Origin: Gordionus sp. m RMFG-2023
Lineage: Eukaryota; Nematomorpha; Gordioida; Chordodea; Parachordodidae
NCBI RefSeq assembly: GCF_954871325.1
Contig: NC_088775.1
Span: 36,433,561 to 36,497,560 of the forward strand
DNA length: 64,000 bases
Reading direction: 5' to 3'
This document shows, piece by piece, positions 48,580 to 59,996 of the stretch. Positions within the stretch are counted from its first letter, which is position 1; each line of letters begins with the position of its first letter. The notes below the pieces were generated by a model. That model made no database searches and had not been told where the DNA came from. It saw only the letters and a list, made by a program, of their open reading frames with translations. A program made the position numbers and the translations under genes.

Positions 48580-50905
48580 TATAACTCTGTAGTGAAGAGC
48601 GATTGCGATTTCGCAGCGATTTTCATTATAGTGCAGTGCAAAGCGTTATTAATTCAAAATGTGATCCATCCTCTAATTATTATTTTTTAGGAATGATCTT
48701 GAAGAGGAGAAGTTTAAACCATCTTAATATTAATAAAACAAAAGAGGGCGAATTTTATGTCCTCTTTCCTAAACTATTAAAAAATGAGCCTAAATTTTTC
48801 AACTATATGAGAATGACTAAATTAATTTTATTCAATTTTATCTATAATTCATTTTAATTTAGGAAACCTTTTATTATATACTCAAACTTGTAAAACCTTT
48901 ATTACATACCAAATGTACCAATTTTATAAAACATCCTATAAGTGTTGTGTTGAAGAAAAGCTTATGGTTTGTTTAAGGTAAAAATAAAGCAATTTATTAT
49001 TTAAATATATTTTTTATTTAGGTATTTAGCAACATAAGGTTCATATAGTATTAAATCAACACAGCTATTCTGATTCATTCCATGATTATGCTTATATTTA
49101 TATAAAAGTCCTATATTATAGATTTTTATAAATTTAAACATATCTTATTTTGTATATTATATAAATATCTTGTTTTGTATTTTATATAAATACCTTGTTT
49201 TGTATTTTATATATATTATAATAAAAATAAAGTTATTATTAATATAGTTTCAAATAACAAAAATATATTCAAAATAATTTTAATCACTAATCTTTTATAA
49301 TATCAAGTATTCTAGTTATTTCTTTTTTTTCCTGATTGGTACAATCATCTAATTTTTATATATATCTTGTTTTGTATTTTATATATATTATAATAAAAAT
49401 AAAGTTATTTTTAATATAGTCTAAACTCATAAAATATATATGTAGGAATATGTCACTAAAAAAGCTATATAGTTATTCTAAATTCATCTATTGAAAATAT
49501 TTTTATAAAGCAAGTTAACATAAATTCCCAATATCGTTAAACTTTCTTTAAGATAAAGATCATTCATTATAAATAATATATATTTAGACATTATTAATTA
49601 CCAAACTCAGTACAAAGCTTAATTAATGCAGGACTTTTGGGAATAATTGTATCATTCAATGTAAATCACAAAATGTTTATTTCAAATATAAATACACACA
49701 AAATATATATTACAAATAACAAAAATATATTCAAAATAATTTTAATCAATAATCTTATATAATATCAAATATTTTATTTGTTTTTTCTTTTTTTTCCTCT
49801 TTGGTACAATCATCTAATTTTTCTTATAACATTAAACATATTGCATGTTCTGTTGATTTATTTTTAAGCATTTCCAACGTTATTAATACTTTATCTGCTT
49901 CTATTTTCATTAATTTCCTAATCTATTTAAAATTTATCACCAAATCAAAAAATATAAATTACCCATATCATTGTTCTTTCTCTTAGGACATTTATAATAA
50001 AAACTAGGTGACCCAACACAGGACATAGATTCTATATAAAGGATAATATAAATTTTTAGATATTATTAATTACCAGAATCATTACTAAGATTTAATCCTG
50101 CAGAATCTGAATTCAATGAGATCACCTAAATAATAACTATATTTTATCAATTAAAATGCGATATTTTACATTCATGTATACCCCCTGTTATTTTTAAATA
50201 TATCATTTGCATCTTTAGTAGTACATTCCTCTATATCTAAAGAGGATTTCTGTGATCTAGGTGTTAAGGTTTCTACCAGGAATAGCATATGCTGATAGAA
50301 TGGCCATGAGATGTGACCTCTGACCCACTTTTCAGTCTTTTTAGCTTTTGCCTCTCTTTTATAAAACAATCTCTCAGATTTTTCCAGAGAGATGAACCTA
50401 AAAAAATTTATAAATATAATATGTATGCAAAATTATTATCAGGCATATTATACTGCTTGGCTAATAATTCCCAGATTTTATTCTTGTATATAATACTTTT
50501 ATACAAATGATTATGCTTATTATATAAACATTTGTACTCTTTAAGAGAAAGAATAAAAGCTATTTTATCTATTTTCTAAAAAAAAATTAAATTTAAATCA
50601 TATTTTTAACTTGATCCTTTGGTTTTATATCATCAAAAAAGGTTGTCTTTGAATTCATTTCAATTAATAAAAAAATTAGGCTAAATTTAAAAGTAGCACA
50701 AAATCAAAAATTTTGAGCTATATTCACCAAAATCGGTATTTAATGAAGCACTATTTCAAAATCTTTTGTGTTTTAAAAAAATCGCGGCGATTTGCTTTCG
50801 CATATCAAATCGCGCGATCGGTAACTATGAATGCGATATCATATTTACTGTATTTTGTAATTATCGTGTCTAAATCGCAATCGCGCCACTATGAATTCAG
50901 TACAG
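48580..50905 (+). mobile_element. PIF/Harbinger copy lacking its DDE core
   Basis: The left end gtgaagagcgattgcgattt and right end aaatcgcaatcgcgccac are inverted. The plus strand has the N-terminal transposase exon at 48603-48857 (EGEFYVLFPKLLKNEPKFF, then NYMRMTK) and an RYLAT-like start at 49019. The catalytic region is missing. The minus strand at 50172-50369 has a MADF-partner fragment, HISWPFYQHMLFLVETLTPR. The element is therefore internally deleted. Its family is that of the copy at 19990-21800. Confidence 0.75.
50172..50369 (-). pseudogene. MADF-partner fragment of Harbinger
   Basis: Its SWPFYQHMLFLVETLTPR segment aligns with WPFYEALSFLNRSLTPR in the intact MADF protein at 55505-55959. 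The acidic tail ends early. The first half of the domain is not visible. Confidence 0.65.
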
Positions 50906-50979
50906 CTGAAAATAATGGGTTATAATAATAAACCAGTTCATGCAACTCAAGGAAATTCTTTAATTGGTTGTGAATCGAA

Positions 50980-51235
50980 TCGCTAAAAACTACGAATTGT
51001 TAGGTAGATTGATAATTGCCATGAGTAAACTATGAGTTGCAGTAATTAAATAAAAATGAATAAACTATGAACTGCCGTATTAATTAAAATGACTAAACGA
51101 CGAATTTCCGTATTTAATGTTAAATTAAAATGACTAAACTACGAATGGCTGCATTTAATGTTAAATTAAAATGACTAAATGATGAATTGTCGTATTTAAT
51201 GTTAAATAAAATGACTACACCATGAATTGTGTAAA
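50980..51235. repeat. Tandem array, unit about 41 bp
   Basis: Around six copies of a unit with aaaatgactaaacgacgaat and cgtatttaatgttaaatt. Clear copy starts lie at 51091, 51132, 51173 and 51213. Confidence 0.9.
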
Positions 51236-51259
51236 GAAGAATAAAATTGTAGTCTGTAT

Positions 51260-51475
51260 TGTGAGGAATTGCTTTGTGGAATGGGTATTAGTAGTAGGGA
51301 TTTAGCTCAATTTAAATATAAGGATTCAATTTATCAAGCGAATATTTCTTTGTTTTATCAATTAAGTATAAAAATAAAATCTGTTATTACTAAAAAATAA
51401 TTTTCTCATGAGCTTTATATAAATTTTTTATAAAATGTAAATCAATTACGGTTATAAAACATAGCTGCAAACCAA
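51260..51475. repeat. Dispersed repeat, inverted partner at 35335-35555
   Basis: It reads as the reverse complement of the SARDH-intron segment, including ttttctcatgagcttta. Non-coding. Confidence 0.75.
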
Positions 51476-53049
51476 TGACATTAATATTATAGACTGCCGA
51501 TTAATGTATTTGAAGTGGCAAAAATTGAAGTGAGTAGCTGCCATTTGTATTTGGATTTTTTACGATGATAATTTCATAAATTTCAGGTTTATTTTTATTA
51601 TATATTATTTTTATAATCTCATTTTTTTACTAGATGAATAAAAAAACATTTTTAGAGCAAGTAATTTATAGTTATACTGTTTTGATTATTGCCGAATGAA
51701 AAATTTTAAGATTTATTTAGAGTAATTAAGTTAGAATAAATACTCTTTATAGTATTAAGATCATAATTAAATATTCTGGTTTTTATTAACATTTACAGAG
51801 AAAGTAAAGGTGATGTTTAATACATAATGAATATTATTGAGATTTTATACTAACAGTGGCGTCACTAGGGGGGGGGGGTGCAGGGGCTCGAGCCTCCTGA
51901 AAAGTTTGAATAGCCCCCTGAAGCAAATTTTCTTAATGGCTCCTTAACATCCCATTGAGCTAAAAATAAATGTTTTTAATTGCCCTCTGAATGATTTCTT
52001 TTATAATTCTATTAAGTAATATATAGATTTAATTTTGTTAAAAAATTAATAAGACTATCTTAAATTTTATTAAATGAATACTATTTTAATTATTAGATTA
52101 GATTATTACATATAAATAAATTATACTATGTCAGCTAGCAATCAAATTCTATGTTAAAAATATAACTATATCACTCACTAAATATTAATTTAGCATTAAC
52201 AGTTGAAGCTTAATTGACCTTTATTATTTAAATTATTATATAACCCTAATTAAATAAATATAATCATTTATTAATTGAAAATTAATAATTTAATATTTTA
52301 GCCGAGTTCAAAATCACTAATCTACTATATTATTAATTTTTAATTATCATGACTCTTCCTAAAATTATTTTCAGGGTCCAAATCCAAATATGCAGCCTTA
52401 GGCTGCATTCATAGTGGAGACGGATCCGTTTTTGACGTCAAAACATCTGATTTGACGGCTTTCTAGAAGGCTTTCATAGTGAATTTTTTTAACGTTTCGA
52501 CTTAAAACAAATTAGACATTATTTTATTTTTTTATAATGAACAAATATTCATTAGTCAAATTATATATTTTATATGCTATATTATACAAGAAAGATAAAA
52601 ATAATGTTAATTCAAAAAGAAGAAAAGAGGGAGCATATTTTACTTTGCTCCCAAAATTACTTCAAAATGATGTTAAGTTTTATAATTATATGCGTATGAA
52701 AAAAGTGAGTATATTTTTATATATAGTATTTTCATAATTCGAATATAAATAATAGGAAACGTTTTATTACATCTTGAATCTCATAAATTCAAAATTACCA
52801 AAAAAAAAACTAATTTTATTAAAACTCTAATTACCCCAGATGAAAAGTTGATGATAACTCTGAGGTAAATATTCATAGTTTTTTATAATTCTTTTATATC
52901 TTATTATATATATAAATTTGTTGAAATTAGCTTATCATATATATTTAAATAAATTTAAATTTTATAAATAATATTGAAATCTAACCCTTATTTATACTAA
53001 TATAAGTTGAAACACTTATTAATTATTGTTTTTATCAGACACATTTTAT

Positions 53050-53955
53050 CAGTGGCCCCTACACTTTTTGAGCGAATGAAGCAGAATACCCCCATGAAAA
53101 GTACCCCCTTGAAAAGTACCCCCCCCCCCTCGAAAAAATGATAATTATGATACTCATAAATTTCAGAAATAATTTTTATTGCATCAATTTTTAATATATA
53201 ATATAAATAAAATGCAAAAAAATATAACTTTATAAATATTATTTTAGGGGAAGAGAAAGCGAAAGAATTTATAATTATTTAATTGTTTAAATAAAATTTT
53301 TTCCATTGATAATATGGTTAAATTATTGAGAAAAGAATCTTTCATGGTACTGCACAGTCTTGTTTTAATTAATTTAATTATAATCATGACTCTTTCGGCA
53401 GTACATGAGGTTCTGGGAATGGTTAATAAATATTTATATAAAATTCTTAAATTAGGGAAAGCAGAAAAATTTAAAAGTAAATGATAAGGTAAAATAAATG
53501 AATAGTTTTTTTTTTCCAATCTGAATCGTAAGTCCCTGAATTATCATCATCATCAGAAGAAGCTAAATAATGTATTGGTAAAAATATTTTAATTAAATAA
53601 ATTTACAATTCTCAGAATCTGACAATTCTTTAGATTCTTGAACCTCTAGGTCATGAGTAACAATTACATTCCCCATTTTGGCCATCTTATAAATATTTAT
53701 AAACTTCAACATTTCTTCGAAAATTTGACTTGAATTTAAATTGTAAAATTCACAGATATCCTTGATATCTTCTTTAATAATTGATTTTTCTGCCATTCCC
53801 TTTGGCGTAAAAAATGATGTTTGATGTAAAAATTTCATGGAATCATCATTAAATCTTTCGTTAAACTGCATAAAAATTTTTTTAAAAAACGTACCCCCAC
53901 TCAAATTTAGTGAAGCAGTTGCTTTGGACCCCCCCCCGCGTTGTAGGGGCCCCTG
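53050..53955 (-). mobile_element. Internally deleted hAT inside Harbinger
   Basis: The tips CAGTGGCCCCTACA and TGTAGGGGCCCCTG are inverted. The flanks cattttat and tatcttat match at six of eight. It is 906 bp long, inserted in intron 2 of the Harbinger transposase. Runs of C lie near both ends. Confidence 0.88.
53244..53904 (-). pseudogene. hAT transposase C-terminal remnant
   Basis: Two adjoining minus frames. 53593-53904 encodes the region before the dimerisation domain (DICEFYNLNSSQIFEEMLKF). 53244-53519 encodes FPNLRILYKYLLTIPRTSCT, then AERVMIIIKLIKTRLCSTM, the dimerisation domain with ERVM in place of the usual ERSFS. The catalytic part is absent. Confidence 0.85.
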
Positions 53956-54910
53956 TATCTTATTGCCAATTTTTATGCTAAATTCTTACTGCATTTATTC
54001 TAGATATCTTGCAACTGGGGACTCATATATCTCAATGTCTTATAATTATAAATTTGGAATATCTACAATTAAATAAATAATTGGGGAAACAATAATAGCC
54101 TTATGGGATTTTTCAACCCATCCATATGGAGGTCCCTATATTGGAGATGTTTGAGGAAGTTGCTAAAGGCTTTGAGGAAATGTGGAACTTCCCAAACTGT
54201 ATAGGTGATAATTTTATTTAACTCAAACTAAAGATAATATTTTTTAATTTTATTATTTCTTACTATATTAAAATTTTAATATTTTATTAGGGGCCATTGA
54301 TGGCAAACAGACAAAGAGGCCACCACATTCTGGAACCCAATTTTATAATTATAAGCATAAATTCTCATTGATTCTTCAAGCTTTTGTTGATCATATGGGC
54401 AAATTTATGGTTATAGATGTTGGAAGTTATGGGAGTCAAAGTGATGGTGGTGTTTTTGCCAACTCACTTCTATCTCAAAGAATTGAAAGAAATGAACTCC
54501 CGATTCCACCTCCGAAGCTGTTGCCAAATTCTAATATATTGGTTCCACATGTTATTTTAGGGGAAGGGGGATATCCTCTTAAAAGATATTTGATGAAACC
54601 TTATATTAGAAATAATGATGATAATAATAAAATATTTAACTACCGCCTATCCCGGGCAAGGCGAGTAGTTGAATGTAGTTTTGGGGTTTTAACCTCTAAA
54701 TGGAGGATTTTATTGAATAAGGTAGAAGTTAGTTTACCTGTATTTGAAAACATCATTAAAGCATGTTGTATTTTGCACAACATCATTTTAATTAAAGAAA
54801 ATATAAATGTAACAAATTATGATCCTGTTGGTTCAAATCATCCTATATGGAACCAACAGAGTATTAAAAATACTATTGATCAAAATAAAAATATAAGAAA
54901 TTTATTTTAA

Positions 54911-55504
54911 TAATATTGATATTTTGCCTTGGCAATCTAATATTTTAAATTAATATTTATTTATTCAAAAATTTGTTATAAAATTATATGTATTAAATTC
55001 CTCTATACTTTATTGGTATATATTTTCATTTAATAAAAAAATATTATTAGTCATCCAAGAACTTGTTCAAAAAATCAATATTTGGTACCAATTAACCATG
55101 TTTTTGATTGAAAAATTCTTAAAAAATAATTTATACGTATAAATAAATATTGTCTGCTATTGTATTCAAATTAAATACTTGGTGAATGGGTAATAAGATT
55201 TATTAGAGATTGATACTTAGGTCTGTATTAATATATTTTTTGTAATGTGACATTTTTTAAAAAGTAGCTTGTATAAGAAAGAAAAGGATCCTAAGTGTAA
55301 ATATCTTATCTACTCTGCCTGTACAAATATATAATTTGACACCCATAATTAAATTATTTAACTAATATACATAAAAATCTTAGAAAACTAATTTTTGAAA
55401 ATTAATTATTTATTTATTTTTATCTAACTCAAGACATAAATAATATAGTAAAAAATTTATTCAATTTAGAAATATATAATTTGTAATAATAAAAAATAAA
55501 TATA
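54911..55504. other. Harbinger spacer between convergent genes
   Basis: AT-rich sequence between the transposase end and the MADF gene end, which face each other. It may hold both polyadenylation regions. Nothing else is seen. Confidence 0.6.
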
Positions 55505-58354
55505 TTATTTTTTTAATTGGCTTTTAAATAAATATATCATTTGCAAAATATTCATTTTCACTTTATCCATCTGATCATTTGGTATCGATGATAATTCTTC
55601 ATCTATTAATTTTGCGAAGGCTGATACCTCCTTCTTATTTTCTTCAATATTAATTATTTTTTCAAAAAGGATTTCTTTAAAATTTTTTTTCCTTTTTTTA
55701 TTTAAAGTTATATCTATATTTTCATCTATCTCTTGATTGTCATCTAATGTAATGTCACATATAGGAATTGAATTTGTAGATAAATTGGATATTTGATTTC
55801 TTGGTGTTAAACTTCGGTTTAAAAATGATAATGCTTCATAAAAAGGCCATAAGGATTTGTATGGTGGTCCTGCAGAACCACTAGGACTCTCCAATGATTT
55901 TTTGTATTCTTTATTATAATAATCTCGTAGATTATTCCATTTAGTTTTGAGATCATCACCTAAAAATATATAATAGAGGTAAAATTTTTAGCACAATTAA
56001 TGAAAATGCTAAATTTAATTAAAAAATTAAGTTGATTATCATTGTAAAAACCAAATTTTAGAAAAAATATTAAGCATCTATATGAGATAATATAAATTAA
56101 ATTATTTTTACCAAGGTCTAGAAAATAGAAGATGAAGAGACAAATGGAATTGTAAATAAAATGCTTTTATAATTAACTCGAAAAATTCTATATGAATATT
56201 CTCACTTATTTAAATTAAAAATTAGAATTACCAGGCGCGTACGCAGGAATTTGGTCTGGGGGGGGGGGGGAATAATAAAATTTTTTAAGAAATATTATTA
56301 TTTTTTAAAAATATCAAGCATAAATTTATTAGGACTAATACACAATTTTAAATTAATGTGAATTATAAAAAAATTATATGTAAAGAATCACTTAAATGAC
56401 CCAAAATAGAAATTTGAATTTTTTGAGCCTTTACACAAAAAGTTTCTTAGGAATAATTGTATTTTGTGTGTTATATATTTACAATGTAAAATCCAATCTT
56501 CGTTGGGATTGAGCTAATTTTTCAATTATCTCATCCTTGCTGGTCGTCAAATGCCTATGTATATTCAAAAGATCCAAACCTTTCAATCTACTTTCAGATG
56601 TTGTACTTCTTGGTATGTTTTTCAGAGATCTGCAGGCCCGGCCACTGGGCCGGACTGTATTTTAATTTTTTTAATTATACCCGGGCCGGGCCCAATTTTT
56701 TTTTAAAAAACACCACTGCCAGGCCTGAATTTTTAAAAAAAAAACACCCCGGCCGGGCCTGAATTTTTTTAAAAAAACACCCAATCAGGGCCTGAATTAT
56801 TTTTAAAAAAACACCCAGGCCGGGCTGTATTTTTTAAAACAGCCTATATTTGAAATCATTATTATTAGCTATAAAAATCAAAAATAAATATAATTTATTT
56901 TTAAAAAACCCGGGCGGGCCTGAAAATTTTATTTAAAAAAAAGCCGGGCCGGGGCCTGTAAATATTTCAAAAAAAGCCGAGCCGGTCCTAAAAATTTTTT
57001 TAAAAAAGCCCAGGCCGGGCCGTAAAAAATCTTTAAAAAAATCCGGGCTGTGCCCTGCAAATGGTACTTCTGCAGGCCTCTGTTATTCTTCTTAAAAAAG
57101 AGAATGTTATCTCATTAGTTTACTAATGGGAAGAGTTTATAAACCCTTGGGAATTTAATCTAAAATGTGTTTGAAATAATGCAGAGCATCCATAGCATTT
57201 TTTGGGACTATATCAACCATAGTTAATCTTATAAACATAGTATCCAGCTAGTAAGGCATCATAAGATACTTTAACATCTTCATAATAAAAATCTAACAAA
57301 TATTTTTTTTTCTATCACCATCTGAAAAATGTTGGGAAGGCTTTTGTGGAAGTAATATTTGCAGATTAGTAAGTGCTGCATGATGAATTAAAAATTCATT
57401 TATTTGTGTTATATTATAAATGTATCTCTATCTAAGATATACTCTTCTACTGATCCAATATTAATGTTTTAACGATGAGCTTGCCTTGCTACAAGTCGAG
57501 GGAGACAAATATTAAACACGTATATCTGCTTTTGACTCAACAATAAAATATAAAATATGAAATTCTTCATCAACATTAGCCATAATTTCCTTGAGTTCTG
57601 ATCAAATGCTCTCCGCTATTCTCATCTTCTTAATCAAGTCAATGTCATGTTTTTGAAAAGTAATACTTAAAATAATTGTATAATTAAATAATACATTCTA
57701 ATGAGAAATAAAATTTGGAATAAGCATTGAATCCAATAATTTTATTGCTTCTGAGGAATATTTCTTTCAGGCCATTGTGATATTTCAGTAATAGCAAATA
57801 ATTGGCTCTTCTAACTCCTTAAAAGCTGTTACTGCTGGATGGCCGATACTCTATCTCGTTGGACAAGGTTGCAATTTCTTTTTCCCTGTTGGACCAGAAG
57901 TTTCAGAAATAATTATTATTTGACTAGAAATTTGAAAATGGTAGATAAATAATATTACGCCACTAAAAATTTGAAAATATTAAGTAAATATTACGCTGGA
58001 AAACTTGAAATCGAAATTAATTGATAAAATAACTTATGAATGTGATAATAAATGTAATTAAATATATATTTAATATGAGATACGAATAAATATTAACAAA
58101 TATAAATTAATATAAACAATAATATTTTTGAAAAATATATCCGGCATCTGCATTTTTTGGTTTTAAGAGAGGGGGATCCCTCTGCGTACCCCAATGAGAA
58201 TTACACTTATTTAAAAATTAAATTTTTCACCAAGCTGCAAGCCAAGATCACTCTGGGCTTTCTTTTTTGAATCCTTATAATCATTCTCCATTTTATCATA
58301 AATATATTTACAATCTCTTACACTTTCTATGAAATTTATTGTATTAATTTTCAT
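55505..58354 (-). CDS. Harbinger MADF-domain partner, two exons, open
   Basis: Exon 1 (58231-58354) starts MKINTINFIESVRDCKYIYD and ends at donor TTG|GTGAAA. Exon 2 (55505-55959) starts after acceptor tttttag with GDDLKTKWNNLRDYYNKEYK, then WPFYEALSFLNRSLTPR. It ends in a lysine-rich and acidic tail with ELSSIPNDQMDKVKMNILQM, which recalls a BESS-like end. Phases match and the joined frame of about 192 residues has no stop. MADF proteins bind DNA through a Myb/SANT-like fold, and Harbinger elements need such a partner for nuclear import and end recognition. The intron now holds a 1.97-kb hAT. Confidence 0.87.
56232..58196 (-). mobile_element. TTF-type hAT in the MADF intron
   Basis: It starts CAGGCGCGTACGCAGG and ends, inverted, CATTGGGGTACGCAGAGG. 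A perfect duplication agaattac flanks it (56224-56231 and 58197-58204). Minus-strand remains include TTSESRLKGLDLLNIHRHL at about 56540-56610 (end of the dimerisation domain) and NIGSVEEYILDR at about 57430-57480. The coding region is broken in many places and interrupted by a GC-rich insertion. Same family as 31711-33599. Confidence 0.88.
56623..57082. mobile_element. GC-rich MITE, innermost of the nest
   Basis: The tips CAGAGATCTGCAGGCC and, inverted, CAGAGGCCTGCAGAAG flank about 430 bp. That interior is made of degenerate units such as cccgggccgggcctgaattt followed by ttttaaaaaa. The flanking octamers match at only five of eight, but the insertion separates hAT sequence on both sides. Confidence 0.65.
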
Positions 58355-58565
58355 TTTTAAATATTATATGACCTTTTGAACGTTCTTTAAATATTAAAGC
58401 CGGATAAAAAGTCAAAATCTTTTGACTTCATTAATTTGCCGGATACGTTTTGAAGACGGAACGTATTGGAACGGACGCACTATGAACATTTATATCATTT
58501 TTAATGAGTTTGACTTTTGACGGAACGGATGTAAAAACGGATCCGTCTCCACTATGAATGCAGCC

Positions 58566-59972
58566 TAAGAGATTTATTTATAAAAAGTATGTTGACATAT
58601 AGTTTATAATCCTCTATTATATATAATTTTTTATAAAATATTAGGTAAAATGCCACTTTTACAGACGTATCTGACAGTTATATAATATATTACAGTTAAT
58701 ATTTTTAAAATTTTACTAATAAATGCTTTTGATAATAAATTTAAGTAACAATTTGCTTACAAATATTTAAATGCTTACAAATATTTAAAGCTATCTATTT
58801 ATTTACAATATAATTAAAATTAAGCGTATTATTATTCATCCCACAAGATATCTTTTCTTCTCTTTTTTACTTGTTTTTAGGAAGCTATTTTTTTCTTCTT
58901 CGGGATATAGATTTGAGTTAAATTTTTAATACTAATATATTTTTAATATTATTACAAACAACTATTATTTTAAGATATAATATACCAACTAGAGATGATG
59001 CGACAATAATATATAAAATCTTAATAGCTTTCATGATATCACTCTGGTTCTTATTTTGTAGTTACAAAATGTTTCATTTCTAATATGGCATTTTTGCCGT
59101 GTAAATAACTCAAGGCTTCAATATATTTGCATAATTTCTTCTAAAGGTTTTTAACGTTTTTGTTTTATCAATTTATCTAACAGAATAAATTCTGATATGG
59201 GTTACCATCGTGAGTGTCATGCCTAGGACTGCAAATTAACCAGCATATATTATTTGTGTGGCTATGTAATTTAATATTATTACTACAGCTGCTGAGAGCA
59301 TATGATCGCATATTTTAGATAAGCAATAATGGTCAATTGTGTAGTCGTTTATATATCATTAAAAATGGAAGATAATCTTATATAAATTTAATATCTTACA
59401 ATAATTTTCTCGATTACCTATCTAGCTTCCATCATGTCATCTAAGAGGAAGCTCTAACCACCATATAGTTTTATGATTTGGATTGGTCATTTATATTCTC
59501 TTCTTCAATAATTGTTGATTTGGTAAGGTCTATAAATTTTTTCTTATTAGTCTATTCTATAAAACATTGTCTAAAATGGTAATAGAGAGTTATATTAGTT
59601 TCATGACCTTTTGTCAATGTAAGTTGATAATATTATATTATATTATGAGTTTTCAAAAACCATTATCAATTGAGGCATATATATATGAATTAATTAACCT
59701 TTTTTATCATTTATAATTCTTTAGGCGCAAAATTTTTTTATATCAACAATTGAAAAAATTTTATATTGTAATAAATAGATTTTGTATTAAAAAATATTAT
59801 TTTTAGAAATGTCTTGTATTATTTTAATGATTTATATGCTAGTTTATTTTGATGCAAAATATAATAAATGACATTCAGAATTATTTAGAGTTAGTAAATA
59901 ATATATTAATATAAAACCCGGCCGAAGTCCCGCAAATTGGGGGGTAGATTGTAAAGGCTAGCGACGCCCCTG
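58566..59972. other. Right part of the outer hAT, non-coding
   Basis: AT-rich, 1.4 kb. No transposase motif found. It ends with cccggccgaag and the tip. Confidence 0.6.
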
Positions 59973-59996
59973 TATACTAAGCAACTTAGAATATAC

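Larger units (their letters stand above)
52537..54910 (+). pseudogene. Harbinger transposase, four exons
   Basis: A DDE endonuclease. Exon 1 (52537-52704) ends KFYNYMRMKK. Exon 2 (52756-52864) encodes FYYILNLINSK and PDEKLMITLR, with a one-base length error in a run of A. Exon 3 (54004-54204) encodes YLATGDSYISMSYNYKFG to NFPNCI and has a stop and a frame change. Exon 4 (54291-54910) is fully open: AIDGKQTKRPPHSG, DVGSYGSQSDGGVF, YRLSRARRVVECSFG, LHNI, with the expected D, D and E in place. GDEAF-type residues are GEGGY here. A hAT occupies intron 2. About three lesions, so probably inactive. Confidence 0.88.
52401..58565 (+). mobile_element. PIF/Harbinger transposon with two genes
   Basis: Perfect 33-bp terminal inverted repeats (52401-52433 and 58533-58565) start GGCTGCATTCATAGTGG. 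TTA precedes and TAA follows, so the expected 3-bp duplication (TWA) is imperfect. The eight bases before TTA, atgcagcc, repeat the element's own end. It carries a spliced transposase on the plus strand and a spliced MADF-domain partner on the minus strand. Two hATs inserted later, one in a transposase intron and one in the MADF intron. Confidence 0.95.
51854..59972. mobile_element. Outer hAT of a four-level nest
   Basis: The tips CAGTGGCGTCACTAGGGG and, inverted, CAGGGGCGTCGCTAGCC are flanked by a perfect duplication tatactaa (51846-51853 and 59973-59980). Without the 6.2-kb Harbinger inserted in it, the element is about 1.95 kb. No transposase was recognised in its own parts (51854-52400 and 58566-59972). 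It has a poly-G run behind the left tip and cccggccgaag before the right tip. Confidence 0.9.
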
